Below, one piece after another: positions 28,030 to 35,835 of a stretch of DNA of 44,454 nt (the stretch's first letter is position 1; the number at the start of each line of letters is the position of its first letter). A program made the translations under genes and the position numbers. This stretch comes from a virus: the IMG/VR virus record IMGVR_UViG_3300036861_001044, positions 1 to 44,454 of that record. One strand, given 5' to 3'. A model generated the notes under the pieces. That model did no database searches. It was not told the origin of the DNA and was given only the letters and a program-made list of their open reading frames with translations.

Positions 28030-30716
28030 GCGAAGCTCGTCTGGGACACGACCTGCCCGGTCTGCGGGTCGCGCCGCACGATCCTGAGGTCGAGGTCCTG
28101 GTCGAGGCGGACGAGCTGCCGGAGGATGTTCTCCTTGATCGCGTCCGGCAGGCGCTGCAGCCCGGCGAGCGTCTCGCCGGTGATCGAGAGCTGCTGGCCC
28201 GCGGGGATCGGTAGGGCCGCGGACACGAACGTCGTGCGGAGGAGGCCCGTGGGCAAGGTCTCCTCGTACCCCACGATGGTCGCCGCCAGGCTGGAGCGCC
28301 AGTTCTTCACGGCGTCGATGAACCCCTGGAGCAGCGCCTCGGCGTTCTGCTTGAGGACCTCCAGGCCGCGGCCGGCGTGGAGCGTGGCGATGAACTCGAA
28401 CGTCGAGTTGAGCCGCTCATAGTTGACTTCTTCGCCCCGCGTGACGCCGAGCGCGGCGAGGATGGCGTCGGCGTCGCGCGCCACCTGGCTGGGAGGCCAG
28501 CCGAGCCCGCTGGTGAAGCCGCCGAGGTTAAGGTCGACCATCCGCTTGAGCAGGCCGCCCGCCGTGATGTTGCCACGGACAGGCGCGGCGACGATGAGGC
28601 CGGGGTCGCCGAGGGCGAAGGCTTGCTGGAGATCCTGGGCGATCCGCTGCCCGTGCTGCAGGCGCTGGACTCGCCGCTTGCGGCGCGCCGCCGTGGCCTG
28701 GCCGGCCGCGGCGCCGAAATACCCGATGAGCCCGCCGATCACGAGGCCCGCGATCGCGCCGACGGGCCCGAAGAACGCGCCGAAGGCGGCGCCGGACAGG
28801 GCCCCGCCGAGGACCGACGTGGTGATGTTCCCCGTCTGCGTCCCGCTCTCGTAGGCAGAATAGACGCCGTAGGCGGCGGCCAGCGCGCCGATCGCAGACC
28901 CGGCATAGCCGGCGATGGCAGCCCCCGCGAGATACCCGCCGCCGGCCGCGGCCTGGCCGCCGACGGTCTGGCCGGTGGCCTGCGTGCCGAACTCGGACCC
29001 CGACGTGATCACTTGCCCGTTGACGACGGCGGTGCCGGGCCCGAGCTGCTGCGGGACGCCGATGCCGCCTGCGTAGCCGAGGGTCGTGCCGCGGCCCGGC
29101 GCGTACACGGCCGACGGCACCGCGGCGGCGCTGCCGCCGCCGTAGGTGAGGTCGAGCAGGGAGAGCTGGGGCGCGGCGCCGGCCCCGGCCGGCGTCAGCA
29201 CCGCGCCGCTACCGAAAGGGCCGGCGCCGGCCCCTCCGGGCAGGCCGGCGAACTGCGCGAGGTTCGGGAAGGCGCCCGCGAAGGCCCGGAAGATGCTGCC
29301 CGTCGCGGCGCGCGCGACGATGTCGCCGATCGTCCGGAGGACCGCCAGGCCGAACTGCTGCGGGAGCTGCTCCAGCTTCTTGAAGTCGCCCGTCACGCTC
29401 GCCACGAAGGTGTCGCTGAACGAGCGCGACATCGCCTGGCCGACCTCGCCGATGCCCCGGCGCATGGACTCACCGAGGTTCGAGAATTCTTCCGTCGTCT
29501 CGCGGATGCCCTGGCGGATGCCGGTGAGCGGGTCGATCGCGGCAGCGCGCGCGAACTCGCGCCGCGCCCGCTCGACCTGCGCCTCGAACGTGATGAGCTC
29601 CTGCTCCGCGCCGGTCGGCGCGCGCGCCACCGCGGCGCGGCGCCGCATCTCGATCGCCTCCAGGTCGAGCTGGAACTGCTCCTCCAGCGAGAGGCCGGGG
29701 AGGTGCGCGCGCGCCACGGCCCGACGCGCCTCCCGCTCGGCCGGCACGGCGCGCAGCGTGATGCCGACCTGCCGCGCCCGCTCGGCGATCCGGCTCAGGA
29801 GGAGCAGCTCCGTCTCGTCGAGGTGGATCAGCTCGAGCCCGAGCTGGGCGAACACCCCGGCCGCTTCCTTCGTCTGGCCCACGGCGCTGAGCTGCGCGGC
29901 CCGCTGCGAGGCCTCGATCGTCACGCGGGTCCGTGTCAGCGCGACCTGCTGCTGGGTTAGCTTCTCTTCCTCGCGCAGCAGATCAAGGGCCAGCGGAATC
30001 CGTTCGCCCTGGACCTCGAGCTCCTGCTCCAGGACGAGGGCGATCTCGCCGCGGAGCTTGCGCTGGTCCTGGAGCACGGCGTTGTAGCGGAGCGCCTCAT
30101 CCGTCACCCGCTTGGCCTGCTCGAGCGGGAACAGCGCCGCCACCGCCGCCTCGGCCTCGGCGATCCGCCGCGGGTCCGCCCGGCCGAGGAGCCGGTCGAG
30201 CATGGTCATCCCGCCCTCCGGGCCGACGGCGTGGCTGCGGAAGAAGTCGAGGATGCCCTGGATGGACTTCGGGATGAACAGGGCGAACTCTTCCTGCTGC
30301 TGCTTGAGGCGCTGGAGCTGGCCCAGCGCCCCGCCGAAGTCGAGGCTGCGGACCGCCGCGTTGAGCTCGGTCTGCGCCTTCGCGCCTTCCCGCGCCGCCG
30401 CGATGAGCTGGGCGAGCCCGGCCGCGAGCGCCGTCGCGCCGACGAGGAGCAGCGCCTTCGAGGCCGTCAGGGTGCGGGCCTCGCGGCCGGCGGCGGACAA
30501 CGCGAACGTCATGGCCCCCAGCGCGGGGTTCACTTCGCTCGCGATCGACCCGGCCAGGAGTTTCAGGGTCGACGTGACGTCACGGACCTGACGCCCGGAG
30601 AACTCCGCGCCCTGGCCGAGGTCCTGGTGGAGCTTCGTGACCGTCTTGCCGGCCTTCTCGACAACCGGCGACGCCTCGTCGCGGGCGCGGATCAGGAGCT
30701 CGATGTTGAGGGCCAT
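28026..30716 (-). CDS. Tape measure protein
   Basis: An 896-residue mostly helical protein, MALNIELLIRARDEASPVVE at the start. Coiled-coil stretches fill about 180-400, with hydrophobic segments near residues 75-105 (LLLVGATALAAGLAQLI) and 590-670 (AAIAGYAGSAIGALAAAYGVY and PVGAIAGLVIGGLIGYFGA). This is the largest tail protein besides the tip, in the right place. By the usual 0.15 nm per residue rule the tail would be about 130 nm, a long flexible siphovirus tail. Confidence 0.9.
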   Translation of the reverse strand: MALNIELLIRARDEASPVVEKAGKTVTKLHQDLGQGAEFSGRQVRDVTSTLKLLAGSIASEVNPALGAMTFALSAAGREARTLTASKALLLVGATALAAGLAQLIAAAREGAKAQTELNAAVRSLDFGGALGQLQRLKQQQEEFALFIPKSIQGILDFFRSHAVGPEGGMTMLDRLLGRADPRRIAEAEAAVAALFPLEQAKRVTDEALRYNAVLQDQRKLRGEIALVLEQELEVQGERIPLALDLLREEEKLTQQQVALTRTRVTIEASQRAAQLSAVGQTKEAAGVFAQLGLELIHLDETELLLLSRIAERARQVGITLRAVPAEREARRAVARAHLPGLSLEEQFQLDLEAIEMRRRAAVARAPTGAEQELITFEAQVERARREFARAAAIDPLTGIRQGIRETTEEFSNLGESMRRGIGEVGQAMSRSFSDTFVASVTGDFKKLEQLPQQFGLAVLRTIGDIVARAATGSIFRAFAGAFPNLAQFAGLPGGAGAGPFGSGAVLTPAGAGAAPQLSLLDLTYGGGSAAAVPSAVYAPGRGTTLGYAGGIGVPQQLGPGTAVVNGQVITSGSEFGTQATGQTVGGQAAAGGGYLAGAAIAGYAGSAIGALAAAYGVYSAYESGTQTGNITTSVLGGALSGAAFGAFFGPVGAIAGLVIGGLIGYFGAAAGQATAARRKRRVQRLQHGQRIAQDLQQAFALGDPGLIVAAPVRGNITAGGLLKRMVDLNLGGFTSGLGWPPSQVARDADAILAALGVTRGEEVNYERLNSTFEFIATLHAGRGLEVLKQNAEALLQGFIDAVKNWRSSLAATIVGYEETLPTGLLRTTFVSAALPIPAGQQLSITGETLAGLQRLPDAIKENILRQLVRLDQDLDLRIVRRDPQTGQVVSQTSFA

Positions 30717-31267
30717 CAGGCCGGTTCCCGGGAAAGCACGCGCCAGTCGAAGGCGAACTTGTCGAGCGGGTCGCGGGCGACGTCGGCCGGCGAGCGGTGC
30801 GTCAGCCGCGCCACCACGCGCAGGGCGTCACGGAACGGGCCGGCGGGGATCGCCGCGCGGGCCAGGCCCGTCACGCGGGCGGCTTCGTCGCGGGCGGCCG
30901 GCGTCAGGCGCTCGCGCAGGTCCGCGGCCGCCTCCTCGAGCCAGCCCGACGCCTCCAACAGCACGACCGCCAGCGTGTCCCGGTCGGCCCCCAGGACGGC
31001 GGTCCCCTCCGGCCTGATCTGCGGAGCCACGAGCGCCGCCGCCACGAACTGGTCGAGCCAGCGCTCCCAGGCGATCTCCAGATCACGGGTCGCGCCCGCC
31101 TGGTCGACCGGCGGCGCAGCCTGGAGCAGCAGGGCCGGCGGCCAGCGCGTCAGCAGGACGACGGCGGCCGGCGGCGGCGGCTCGTCCGCGCCGCTCAGCA
31201 GCTCGACGGCGGCCACCACCGGGCCGCCGAACCGCGCGGAGAGGTCCGGCAGAGCGACGTAGATCAC
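30716..31267 (-). CDS. Tail assembly protein (second chaperone-position gene)
   Basis: A 183-residue protein with GTG start in a GTGA overlap with the preceding gene. It is helical and Ala-rich with many prolines near 28-45. It lies between the chaperone-like gene and the tape measure, where T-type chaperone proteins sit. I saw no slippery heptamer in the last part of the preceding gene, so it is probably made separately. Confidence 0.6.
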   Translation of the reverse strand: MIYVALPDLSARFGGPVVAAVELLSGADEPPPPAAVVLLTRWPPALLLQAAPPVDQAGATRDLEIAWERWLDQFVAAALVAPQIRPEGTAVLGADRDTLAVVLLEASGWLEEAAADLRERLTPAARDEAARVTGLARAAIPAGPFRDALRVVARLTHRSPADVARDPLDKFAFDWRVLSREPA

Positions 31268-31776
31268 GCGGCTGCGTCCGGCGCTGCCGGCGCTGGGATG
31301 GGGGTGGACTCCTCGCCGAGCGCCGGACCCTCAGCCGGCGCGACCGGCGCGACGAACCCGGAGAACTGCAGGATCGCCTCGGCCACGACGTCGGCGTCCT
31401 CGGCGAGGGCCCGGATCTGGTCGCGCGAGAGCTTCGGCTCCACCAGGCCCTCGGCCACGACGGCGTAGGTGACGTCCACCCATGCCCGGCGCCGTTCCTC
31501 CTGCTCCGCGGCCGGGAGCGACGCCAGCCACTCGGCGATCCGCCGGCCCCGGGCCGCCGCGGACTCTTCGGGCCAGCCGTCAGCGCCGGGTGGGAGCTGC
31601 GGGAGCAGGGACAGGTAGGTGGCGCGGCGCAGCGCGCGCACCAGCACACGGACGTCGCCGCCGGCGCGCCGGCTCAGCGCGGGGAGCCGCACCGGGGTGA
31701 CGCTCTTCGCGGCGAGCATCGCGGGAGTCAGGAGGGTCGCCCCTTCTGGTAGGCCGTGGCCGTTGTCAACGCTCAT
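31264..31776 (-). CDS. Tail assembly chaperone-like protein
   Basis: A 170-residue protein from ATG 31776 (a longer reading has no ribosome site; AAGGAGGACC precedes 31776). Helical with an acidic/Ala C-terminus, and a central part (WLASLPAAEQEERRRAWVDV) typical of tail-tube chaperones. Position after the tube gene supports the call. Confidence 0.65.
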   Translation of the reverse strand: MSVDNGHGLPEGATLLTPAMLAAKSVTPVRLPALSRRAGGDVRVLVRALRRATYLSLLPQLPPGADGWPEESAAARGRRIAEWLASLPAAEQEERRRAWVDVTYAVVAEGLVEPKLSRDQIRALAEDADVVAEAILQFSGFVAPVAPAEGPALGEESTPIPAPAAPDAAA

Positions 31777-31800
31777 CGCTCGGTCCTCCTTCGTCGCCGC

Positions 31801-31864
31801 CGGCCGGACCGCCGGCCGGGGTCGGAGCACGCCGGGCGCGGCCCGCCGGGGCCGCGAGCCCGGC
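31801..31864 (-). other. Two strong GC hairpins between tail tube and chaperone genes
   Basis: One 14-bp interrupted stem lies at 31831-31864 (loop 31845-31848) and a 7-bp stem (CGGCCGG/CCGGCCG) at 31801-31818. No T-run follows, so they are not classical terminators. They may protect tube mRNA ends or reduce downstream expression. Confidence 0.55.
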
Positions 31865-31870
31865 GCGCGG

Positions 31871-32833
31871 TCAGTCGTATACGATGCTTAGCTCATCGCC
31901 TCCCGCCGTCGCGTTCAGCGTCGCCGTCACCTGGAACGTGCGCACGCCGCCGCGCGTGCCCTCGGCCACATCGATCACCTGGAGGCGCGAGGCGCTGAAC
32001 TTGATCCGGTTGTACTGGGCCGTCCCGACCTGCCAGGACGCGGCCATCTGCGTCGCCAGGTCGCGCTTGTTGTGCCAGTCGAACGTCGCCGCCGTCACCT
32101 GATCGGGGTCGAATGTCAGCGTCACGCGCCGGTTTGCGATGAGCACGCCGGCCACCGCGTCGGCGGCGTTCGCCGAGCGCAGGAGCTGCACGTCGTTCCC
32201 GAGGTCCAGGTCGATGGCCTGCACGCGGTGCGTGGTGCCGCCGATCGTCACGACGCCGGACTTGAAGATCGGCGGCTGGATCGTCGACGGGGCCACCGTC
32301 AGCAGCGCGACGTCGGCCGGGGCGCTGTAGATCCCGGCCAGCGCGTAGGCGTGCACGAGCGGCTCGCCGGCGCGGAACGCCATGCGGAACGTGCCCAGCG
32401 CGCCGAGGAGCTTGCCGTTCGGCGCGTTCTCGGCGAACAGGGCCGCCGTGCCGGCTTCGCCCATGGTCGCGCCGGCCTGGGGCGTGTACGTCCACTTCTC
32501 CAAGGTCGCGACGAACGATCCGACCGCGGCGAGGCCGCACATGCGCAGCAGCGCGTCGTCGGGCGGCTTCACGGTGGCGCTGTAGGCCACGTTCGCCCCG
32601 CGCTGGAGCGTCTCGAGCCCCAGCGTGGCCGACCGGGCGCCGGGGATGTCCGGTAGCTGCGCGACGAACCCGCCCTGCCGCTCGTCCCGCAGGGCCTCCT
32701 GCACGGCGCGGAACACGATGTTCCGGGCCTCGACCAGGTCGGCCGCGGCGAGCGTCGCGTCGGTCCCGTACGTCGTCTCGATCTTGGCCCCGACCGACCC
32801 GCGCCGGACCCGGGCGACCGTCAGCTGCGCCAT
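31871..32833 (-). CDS. Major tail tube protein
   Basis: A 320-residue protein, MAQLTVARVRRGSVGAKIETTYGTD, with beta-rich duplicated domains, as in the double-domain phage tail tube families. Key stretches: NIVFRAVQEALRDERQGGFV, LRMAFRAGEPLVHAYALAG and the C-terminal VRTFQVTATLNAT. It polymerises around the tape measure. It is followed by the GC hairpins, consistent with being the most expressed gene here. Confidence 0.82.
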   Translation of the reverse strand: MAQLTVARVRRGSVGAKIETTYGTDATLAAADLVEARNIVFRAVQEALRDERQGGFVAQLPDIPGARSATLGLETLQRGANVAYSATVKPPDDALLRMCGLAAVGSFVATLEKWTYTPQAGATMGEAGTAALFAENAPNGKLLGALGTFRMAFRAGEPLVHAYALAGIYSAPADVALLTVAPSTIQPPIFKSGVVTIGGTTHRVQAIDLDLGNDVQLLRSANAADAVAGVLIANRRVTLTFDPDQVTAATFDWHNKRDLATQMAASWQVGTAQYNRIKFSASRLQVIDVAEGTRGGVRTFQVTATLNATAGGDELSIVYD

Positions 32834-32836
32834 GGT

Positions 32837-33004
32837 CTATGCCTCCTCCACTGCCCCGAGCGGATAGATGCCCGTCGCCTCACCGTCGAGCTTCACCGTC
32901 ACCGTGTCATCATCACAGGCCAGCACGGTCCCCTCGATCCCTTCCGGCACCCGGACCCGGTCACCGCTGGCGTAGCGTCTGGACTCGCGGCGATGGGCCA
33001 TCAT
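32837..33004 (-). CDS. 55-aa SH3-like protein
   Basis: MMAHRRESRRYASGDRVRVP then TVLACDDDTVTVKLDGEA: a KOW/SH3-like small beta barrel. Starts in an ATGA overlap (or TGATG with the second ATG). Unknown function near the tail terminator. Confidence 0.6.
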   Translation of the reverse strand: MMAHRRESRRYASGDRVRVPEGIEGTVLACDDDTVTVKLDGEATGIYPLGAVEEA

Positions 33005-33489
33005 CCGACCTCAAGCGCCTCGCGGATCGTGACGATATAGATCTGGCCGAAGAACCCCAACACTGCCCCGAGTTCATCGAATTCCCCGTCATCAACCTCT
33101 TCGGCTTCGCCGTCGGCATCGATATCCTGGACCAGGCCGCCCAGGGTTGCATTTTTCATGAGCGTCCGAAAGACATCGTCCGCGGCGCGCTGAAGCCACG
33201 TCGAACGCGGCACGTTCGCATCCCCTTGCACATAGCCGACGACGCGGACGCGGAAGCGATGAAGAAAGATGGCCGAGGTCGCTGAATCGGTCGTATCAGT
33301 CGCCCGGGTCGACCCAGGGGCTTCCAGGACGAGAAAATGCGGAAATCGATTGATTTGCTGAATGGCTTTCCAGATCCGCTCGACCCCGGGGGGATTGGCG
33401 TAGGTGCCCCCCCACGGTCGAATGCCCGTCATCCCGGTCAAGACCGTGACGATCGCCGCCAAGGCTTGCTCGCGGATGGGCTCAGCCAC
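33001..33489 (-). CDS. Tail terminator-like protein
   Basis: A 162-residue protein of gpU/completion-protein size, MAEPIREQALAAIVTVLTGM, with beta hairpins FPHFLVLEAP and HRFRVRVVGYV, and a C-terminal acidic segment. It lies between the HK97 gp10-like and tube genes, where tail terminators occur. It overlaps the next by four bases. Confidence 0.7.
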   Translation of the reverse strand: MAEPIREQALAAIVTVLTGMTGIRPWGGTYANPPGVERIWKAIQQINRFPHFLVLEAPGSTRATDTTDSATSAIFLHRFRVRVVGYVQGDANVPRSTWLQRAADDVFRTLMKNATLGGLVQDIDADGEAEEVDDGEFDELGAVLGFFGQIYIVTIREALEVG

Positions 33490-33976
33490 TCGCGGCCTCC
33501 GGAACGGCCGGGGCGGGCGTGGCGACCCGCCGGTTCAGCGTCGTGTCGAATTCTCCGAGCGCGAGCGCCTGCAAGCCGGCCTGGCTCTCTTCTGCGCTTT
33601 TCGCGAGCCAGAACCGCGCGCTGACGCCTGGATGGTGAAGACTCGCCGCAGTGATCCAGCGACCGGCCACCCGGAACCGAAGCAAGGAACGCCGCCGGGC
33701 TCGGATCTCATGCGGTCGCGCGCCACGTTCCAGGATGGCCCCGGTAAACCAGCCAGCCCCGACTCGCCCGGCCGGGAGTCGGCCGCTCCCGAGGACCTCG
33801 GCGCGCAGCGAGCCGCGGAGCCTCCCTCGACGAATGCCGACGACGCGCCCACTGAGATTGTCAAATGCGCGCTGGCGAATGACCTCGAGCATCTTCGGCA
33901 ATGCCGCGCGCCAGCCCGCCTCGATCGCTGGCGCCCCAAGATCGCCGGTCACCGCGACGCGAACACTGAGTTGCAT
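33482..33976 (-). CDS. HK97 gp10-like head-tail joining protein
   Basis: A 164-residue protein. The start (MQLSVRVAVTGDLGAPAIEA) and PKMLEVIRQRAFDNLSGRVVGIRRGRLRGSLRAEV match the gp10-like family, which closes the tail terminator/neck. It overlaps the next gene by eight bases. Confidence 0.78.
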   Translation of the reverse strand: MQLSVRVAVTGDLGAPAIEAGWRAALPKMLEVIRQRAFDNLSGRVVGIRRGRLRGSLRAEVLGSGRLPAGRVGAGWFTGAILERGARPHEIRARRRSLLRFRVAGRWITAASLHHPGVSARFWLAKSAEESQAGLQALALGEFDTTLNRRVATPAPAVPEAASG

Positions 33977-34045
33977 TCACCACGCCTCGCGGAGGATCAG
34001 GTGGTCGATCAGGCCCGTGACCTTGAGCCGGCCCCTCAGATCCAT
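33977..34045 (-). CDS. 22-aa peptide
   Basis: MDLRGRLKVTGLIDHLILRE and two more residues, tightly coupled: it begins in a TAATG overlap with the connector stop and its TGA is immediately followed by the next ATG. A leader peptide or spurious frame. Confidence 0.35.
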   Translation of the reverse strand: MDLRGRLKVTGLIDHLILREAW

Positions 34046-34677
34046 TAGCCGACCGCGGTTACGCGGTACCGCTCGTCGAGCGCCTGACGCGCCCACCGGG
34101 GCATCGGGATGTCCAGAAGGGTCACGGACCCCGAGGGCAGCGTGACCGTGGTGACATCTGCGAGCTGCTTCTGGCGGTCGCGCCAGAGCTTTTGGAGGAC
34201 GTACAGGGCCGCCTCCGCGAGATCGCCCGGGACGCTCGCCAGACCCCCGGTGTAGGTCAGCAGGATATTGAGCGGTCGACCGCTGGAGAACGGGGCCCAC
34301 CCCTGGCTCCGCCAGAGGCTTGTTCTGACTCCGAGGACCGCGTCCTCGGGATCCGCATCGACGATGATCACGTCTTTCAGGCCCTGATCGCCATCGGCTT
34401 CACTCTTCCAGATGGTCTGTGCCACGTCATCGACGACCACCGTCAGCGGTTGCGAGATGTTGAGCGGCGTGGCCCTGAAGCGGAGTTCCGGCCATGACAT
34501 CCCCCGTCGCCGCTGGTTCGTGAATGTCCGTTCCTTCAGCGGTCGCCGGCAATACCCCTCGAGGAAATCGGACATCCGGTTGATCTCCTCCTCGAGCTTG
34601 AGGTCATCAGCGCCGCCGGTGGTCAGCCACGACTTGGCCTCGTCAAGCGTCACCAGCGCGTTGGTGTTGAGCGCCAT
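34045..34677 (-). CDS. Head-tail connector (gp6-like)
   Basis: A 210-residue protein. It opens LVTLDEAKSWLTT and EINRMSDFLEGYCRRPL, the classic helical gp6 start that binds the portal. A beta insert (about 60-130) precedes a C-terminal helix (EAALYVLQKLWRDRQKQLADV). It is in the expected place after the capsid genes. Confidence 0.85.
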   Translation of the reverse strand: MALNTNALVTLDEAKSWLTTGGADDLKLEEEINRMSDFLEGYCRRPLKERTFTNQRRRGMSWPELRFRATPLNISQPLTVVVDDVAQTIWKSEADGDQGLKDVIIVDADPEDAVLGVRTSLWRSQGWAPFSSGRPLNILLTYTGGLASVPGDLAEAALYVLQKLWRDRQKQLADVTTVTLPSGSVTLLDIPMPRWARQALDERYRVTAVG

Positions 34678-34683
34678 CGGGTC

Positions 34684-35250
34684 TCAGAACTGGCTCGCCT
34701 GCACCGTGAGGGTCCCCGTATTGCCCACGCCGCAGGCGCCGAGAGTGACGACGAGCGTATTGCCCGTGGCCGCGGTGAGGCCGGTCGCCCATTCGCGCAA
34801 GAATTGGGCGGTGCCCACGGCCGCCGCCGGCGTCGCCCAGATCGTCGTCCCGCCATCGGTCACGGTCAGGCTCGCCGTCCCGGCGGAGCAGAAAGCCTGC
34901 ACGCTATGGAGTAGGGCGCGCTGGTTCGCCACGCCGGTAATGGTGGCCGTGACGGCCGTATTGGCCGCGCCGGTTGCATGCGAGTTGAAGAGTGCCGCGC
35001 CCTGGACCGGCGTGATGGCCCAGGGGAACCGCGCCTGGCCCGCGCCCGAGCTCTGGGTGGGAGTCGTCGTAGCCGTCGAGCCCGCGCCCAGGATGACCTT
35101 CTCGGCCCAGGTGCCGTCGGCCATGTCGACGGCCCGGCGCGAGATCGTATGGCCGGAGTCGGTCCGCTGATAGTAGACCGTGTCGGCGGCATCGGCGGAG
35201 ACGCCGAGGAGGAGCGCGAGGAGCCCGACGACGGCCGCCAGTCGCTTCAT
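34684..35250 (-). CDS. Virion-like protein with a Sec signal peptide
   Basis: A 188-residue protein, MKRLAAVVGLLALLLGVSAD, which is a strong signal peptide ending near Ala22-Asp. The mature part is beta-rich (GHTISRRAVDMADGTW, VTATITGVANQRALLHSVQA, TASLTVTDGGTTIWATP) like phage structural proteins, and has two cysteines (AFCSAG, GACGVG). The ATG at 35250 has a ribosome site (GGAAGGAGCG) at better spacing than the one at 35256. A secreted protein in a head operon is unusual. Confidence 0.65.
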   Translation of the reverse strand: MKRLAAVVGLLALLLGVSADAADTVYYQRTDSGHTISRRAVDMADGTWAEKVILGAGSTATTTPTQSSGAGQARFPWAITPVQGAALFNSHATGAANTAVTATITGVANQRALLHSVQAFCSAGTASLTVTDGGTTIWATPAAAVGTAQFLREWATGLTAATGNTLVVTLGACGVGNTGTLTVQASQF

Positions 35251-35262
35251 AGGCATCGCTCC

Positions 35263-35316
35263 TTCCTGAGCGGGGCGGATCCCGCGTCGGACCCGCCCCG
35301 TCAGAATTCTCAGGAA
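35263..35316 (-). other. Long hairpin before the secreted virion-like gene
   Basis: Outer arms TTCCTGAG (35263-35270) and CTCAGGAA (35309-35316) and inner arms CGGGGCGG/CCGCCCCG (35271-35278, 35293-35300), with a few more inner pairs. The outer arm overlaps the Shine-Dalgarno region (AGGAAGGAG), so folding could limit translation. No T-run. Confidence 0.6.
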
Positions 35317-35318
35317 GA

Positions 35319-35810
35319 TCAGTCGATAATCGCGCTGGGCGGCGGAGTGTACCGCGGCCCGCTCAGGACGTAGAGCAGCGCGCCGAGCTGCGCCGTCACG
35401 CCGACATCGGCGAAGGTCGCCCGCACGCAGTCGAACCCGCCCTCCGCGTCGAGATCCTCGGCGTTGAACTCGATCAGATAGATCACCTGCTTGTCACCGT
35501 CGTCACCGTTGTAGGTGTTCGCGGCCGCTTGGGTAACCTTGGTGAACTGGCCGACGGTCTGAACGTCGGCCGCCGACTTGCGGTAGATCGTGGTGAAGTT
35601 CAGCGCCTTGGCGCCGGCTCCGGCGACGTCCGTCGCCTGCTGAACTGTGATGATCGGGTCCTCGGCCGCGGCGCCGGCCGCCTTGAAGAAGACGATGGCG
35701 ACATGACGGTAGTTCTTGAGGCTGACCCAGTCCCCGGATTGGGCGGCCGCAGCGAGGTCGGCCGGCACGAACCCGGCGGCGATCTGGAGTTCTTCCGCGA
35801 GCAGCTTCAT
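35319..35810 (-). CDS. Head decoration-like protein
   Basis: A 163-residue protein, MKLLAEELQIAAGFVPADLA, of a common phage family found just after the major capsid gene: NYRHVAIVFFKAAG, TVQQATDVAGAGAKALNFTT, KVTQAAANTYNGDDGDKQVI, FDCVRATFADVG and a C-terminal VLSGPRY. Probably on the capsid surface or at vertices; this is inferred from position. Confidence 0.65.
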   Translation of the reverse strand: MKLLAEELQIAAGFVPADLAAAAQSGDWVSLKNYRHVAIVFFKAAGAAAEDPIITVQQATDVAGAGAKALNFTTIYRKSAADVQTVGQFTKVTQAAANTYNGDDGDKQVIYLIEFNAEDLDAEGGFDCVRATFADVGVTAQLGALLYVLSGPRYTPPPSAIID

Positions 35811-35835
35811 CTCGTTCTCCTCCTCGCGCCCTGGA

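Noticed and set aside
28377-29960. 527-codon plus-strand open frame
   Set aside because: Antisense shadow of the tape measure gene, with Arg/Glu/Ala composition typical of such shadows.
31264-31300. Programmed -1 frameshift in the tail chaperone pair
   Set aside because: The two genes are joined by a GTGA overlap, but no XXXYYYZ slippery heptamer is seen near the stop, so I do not claim a frameshift.
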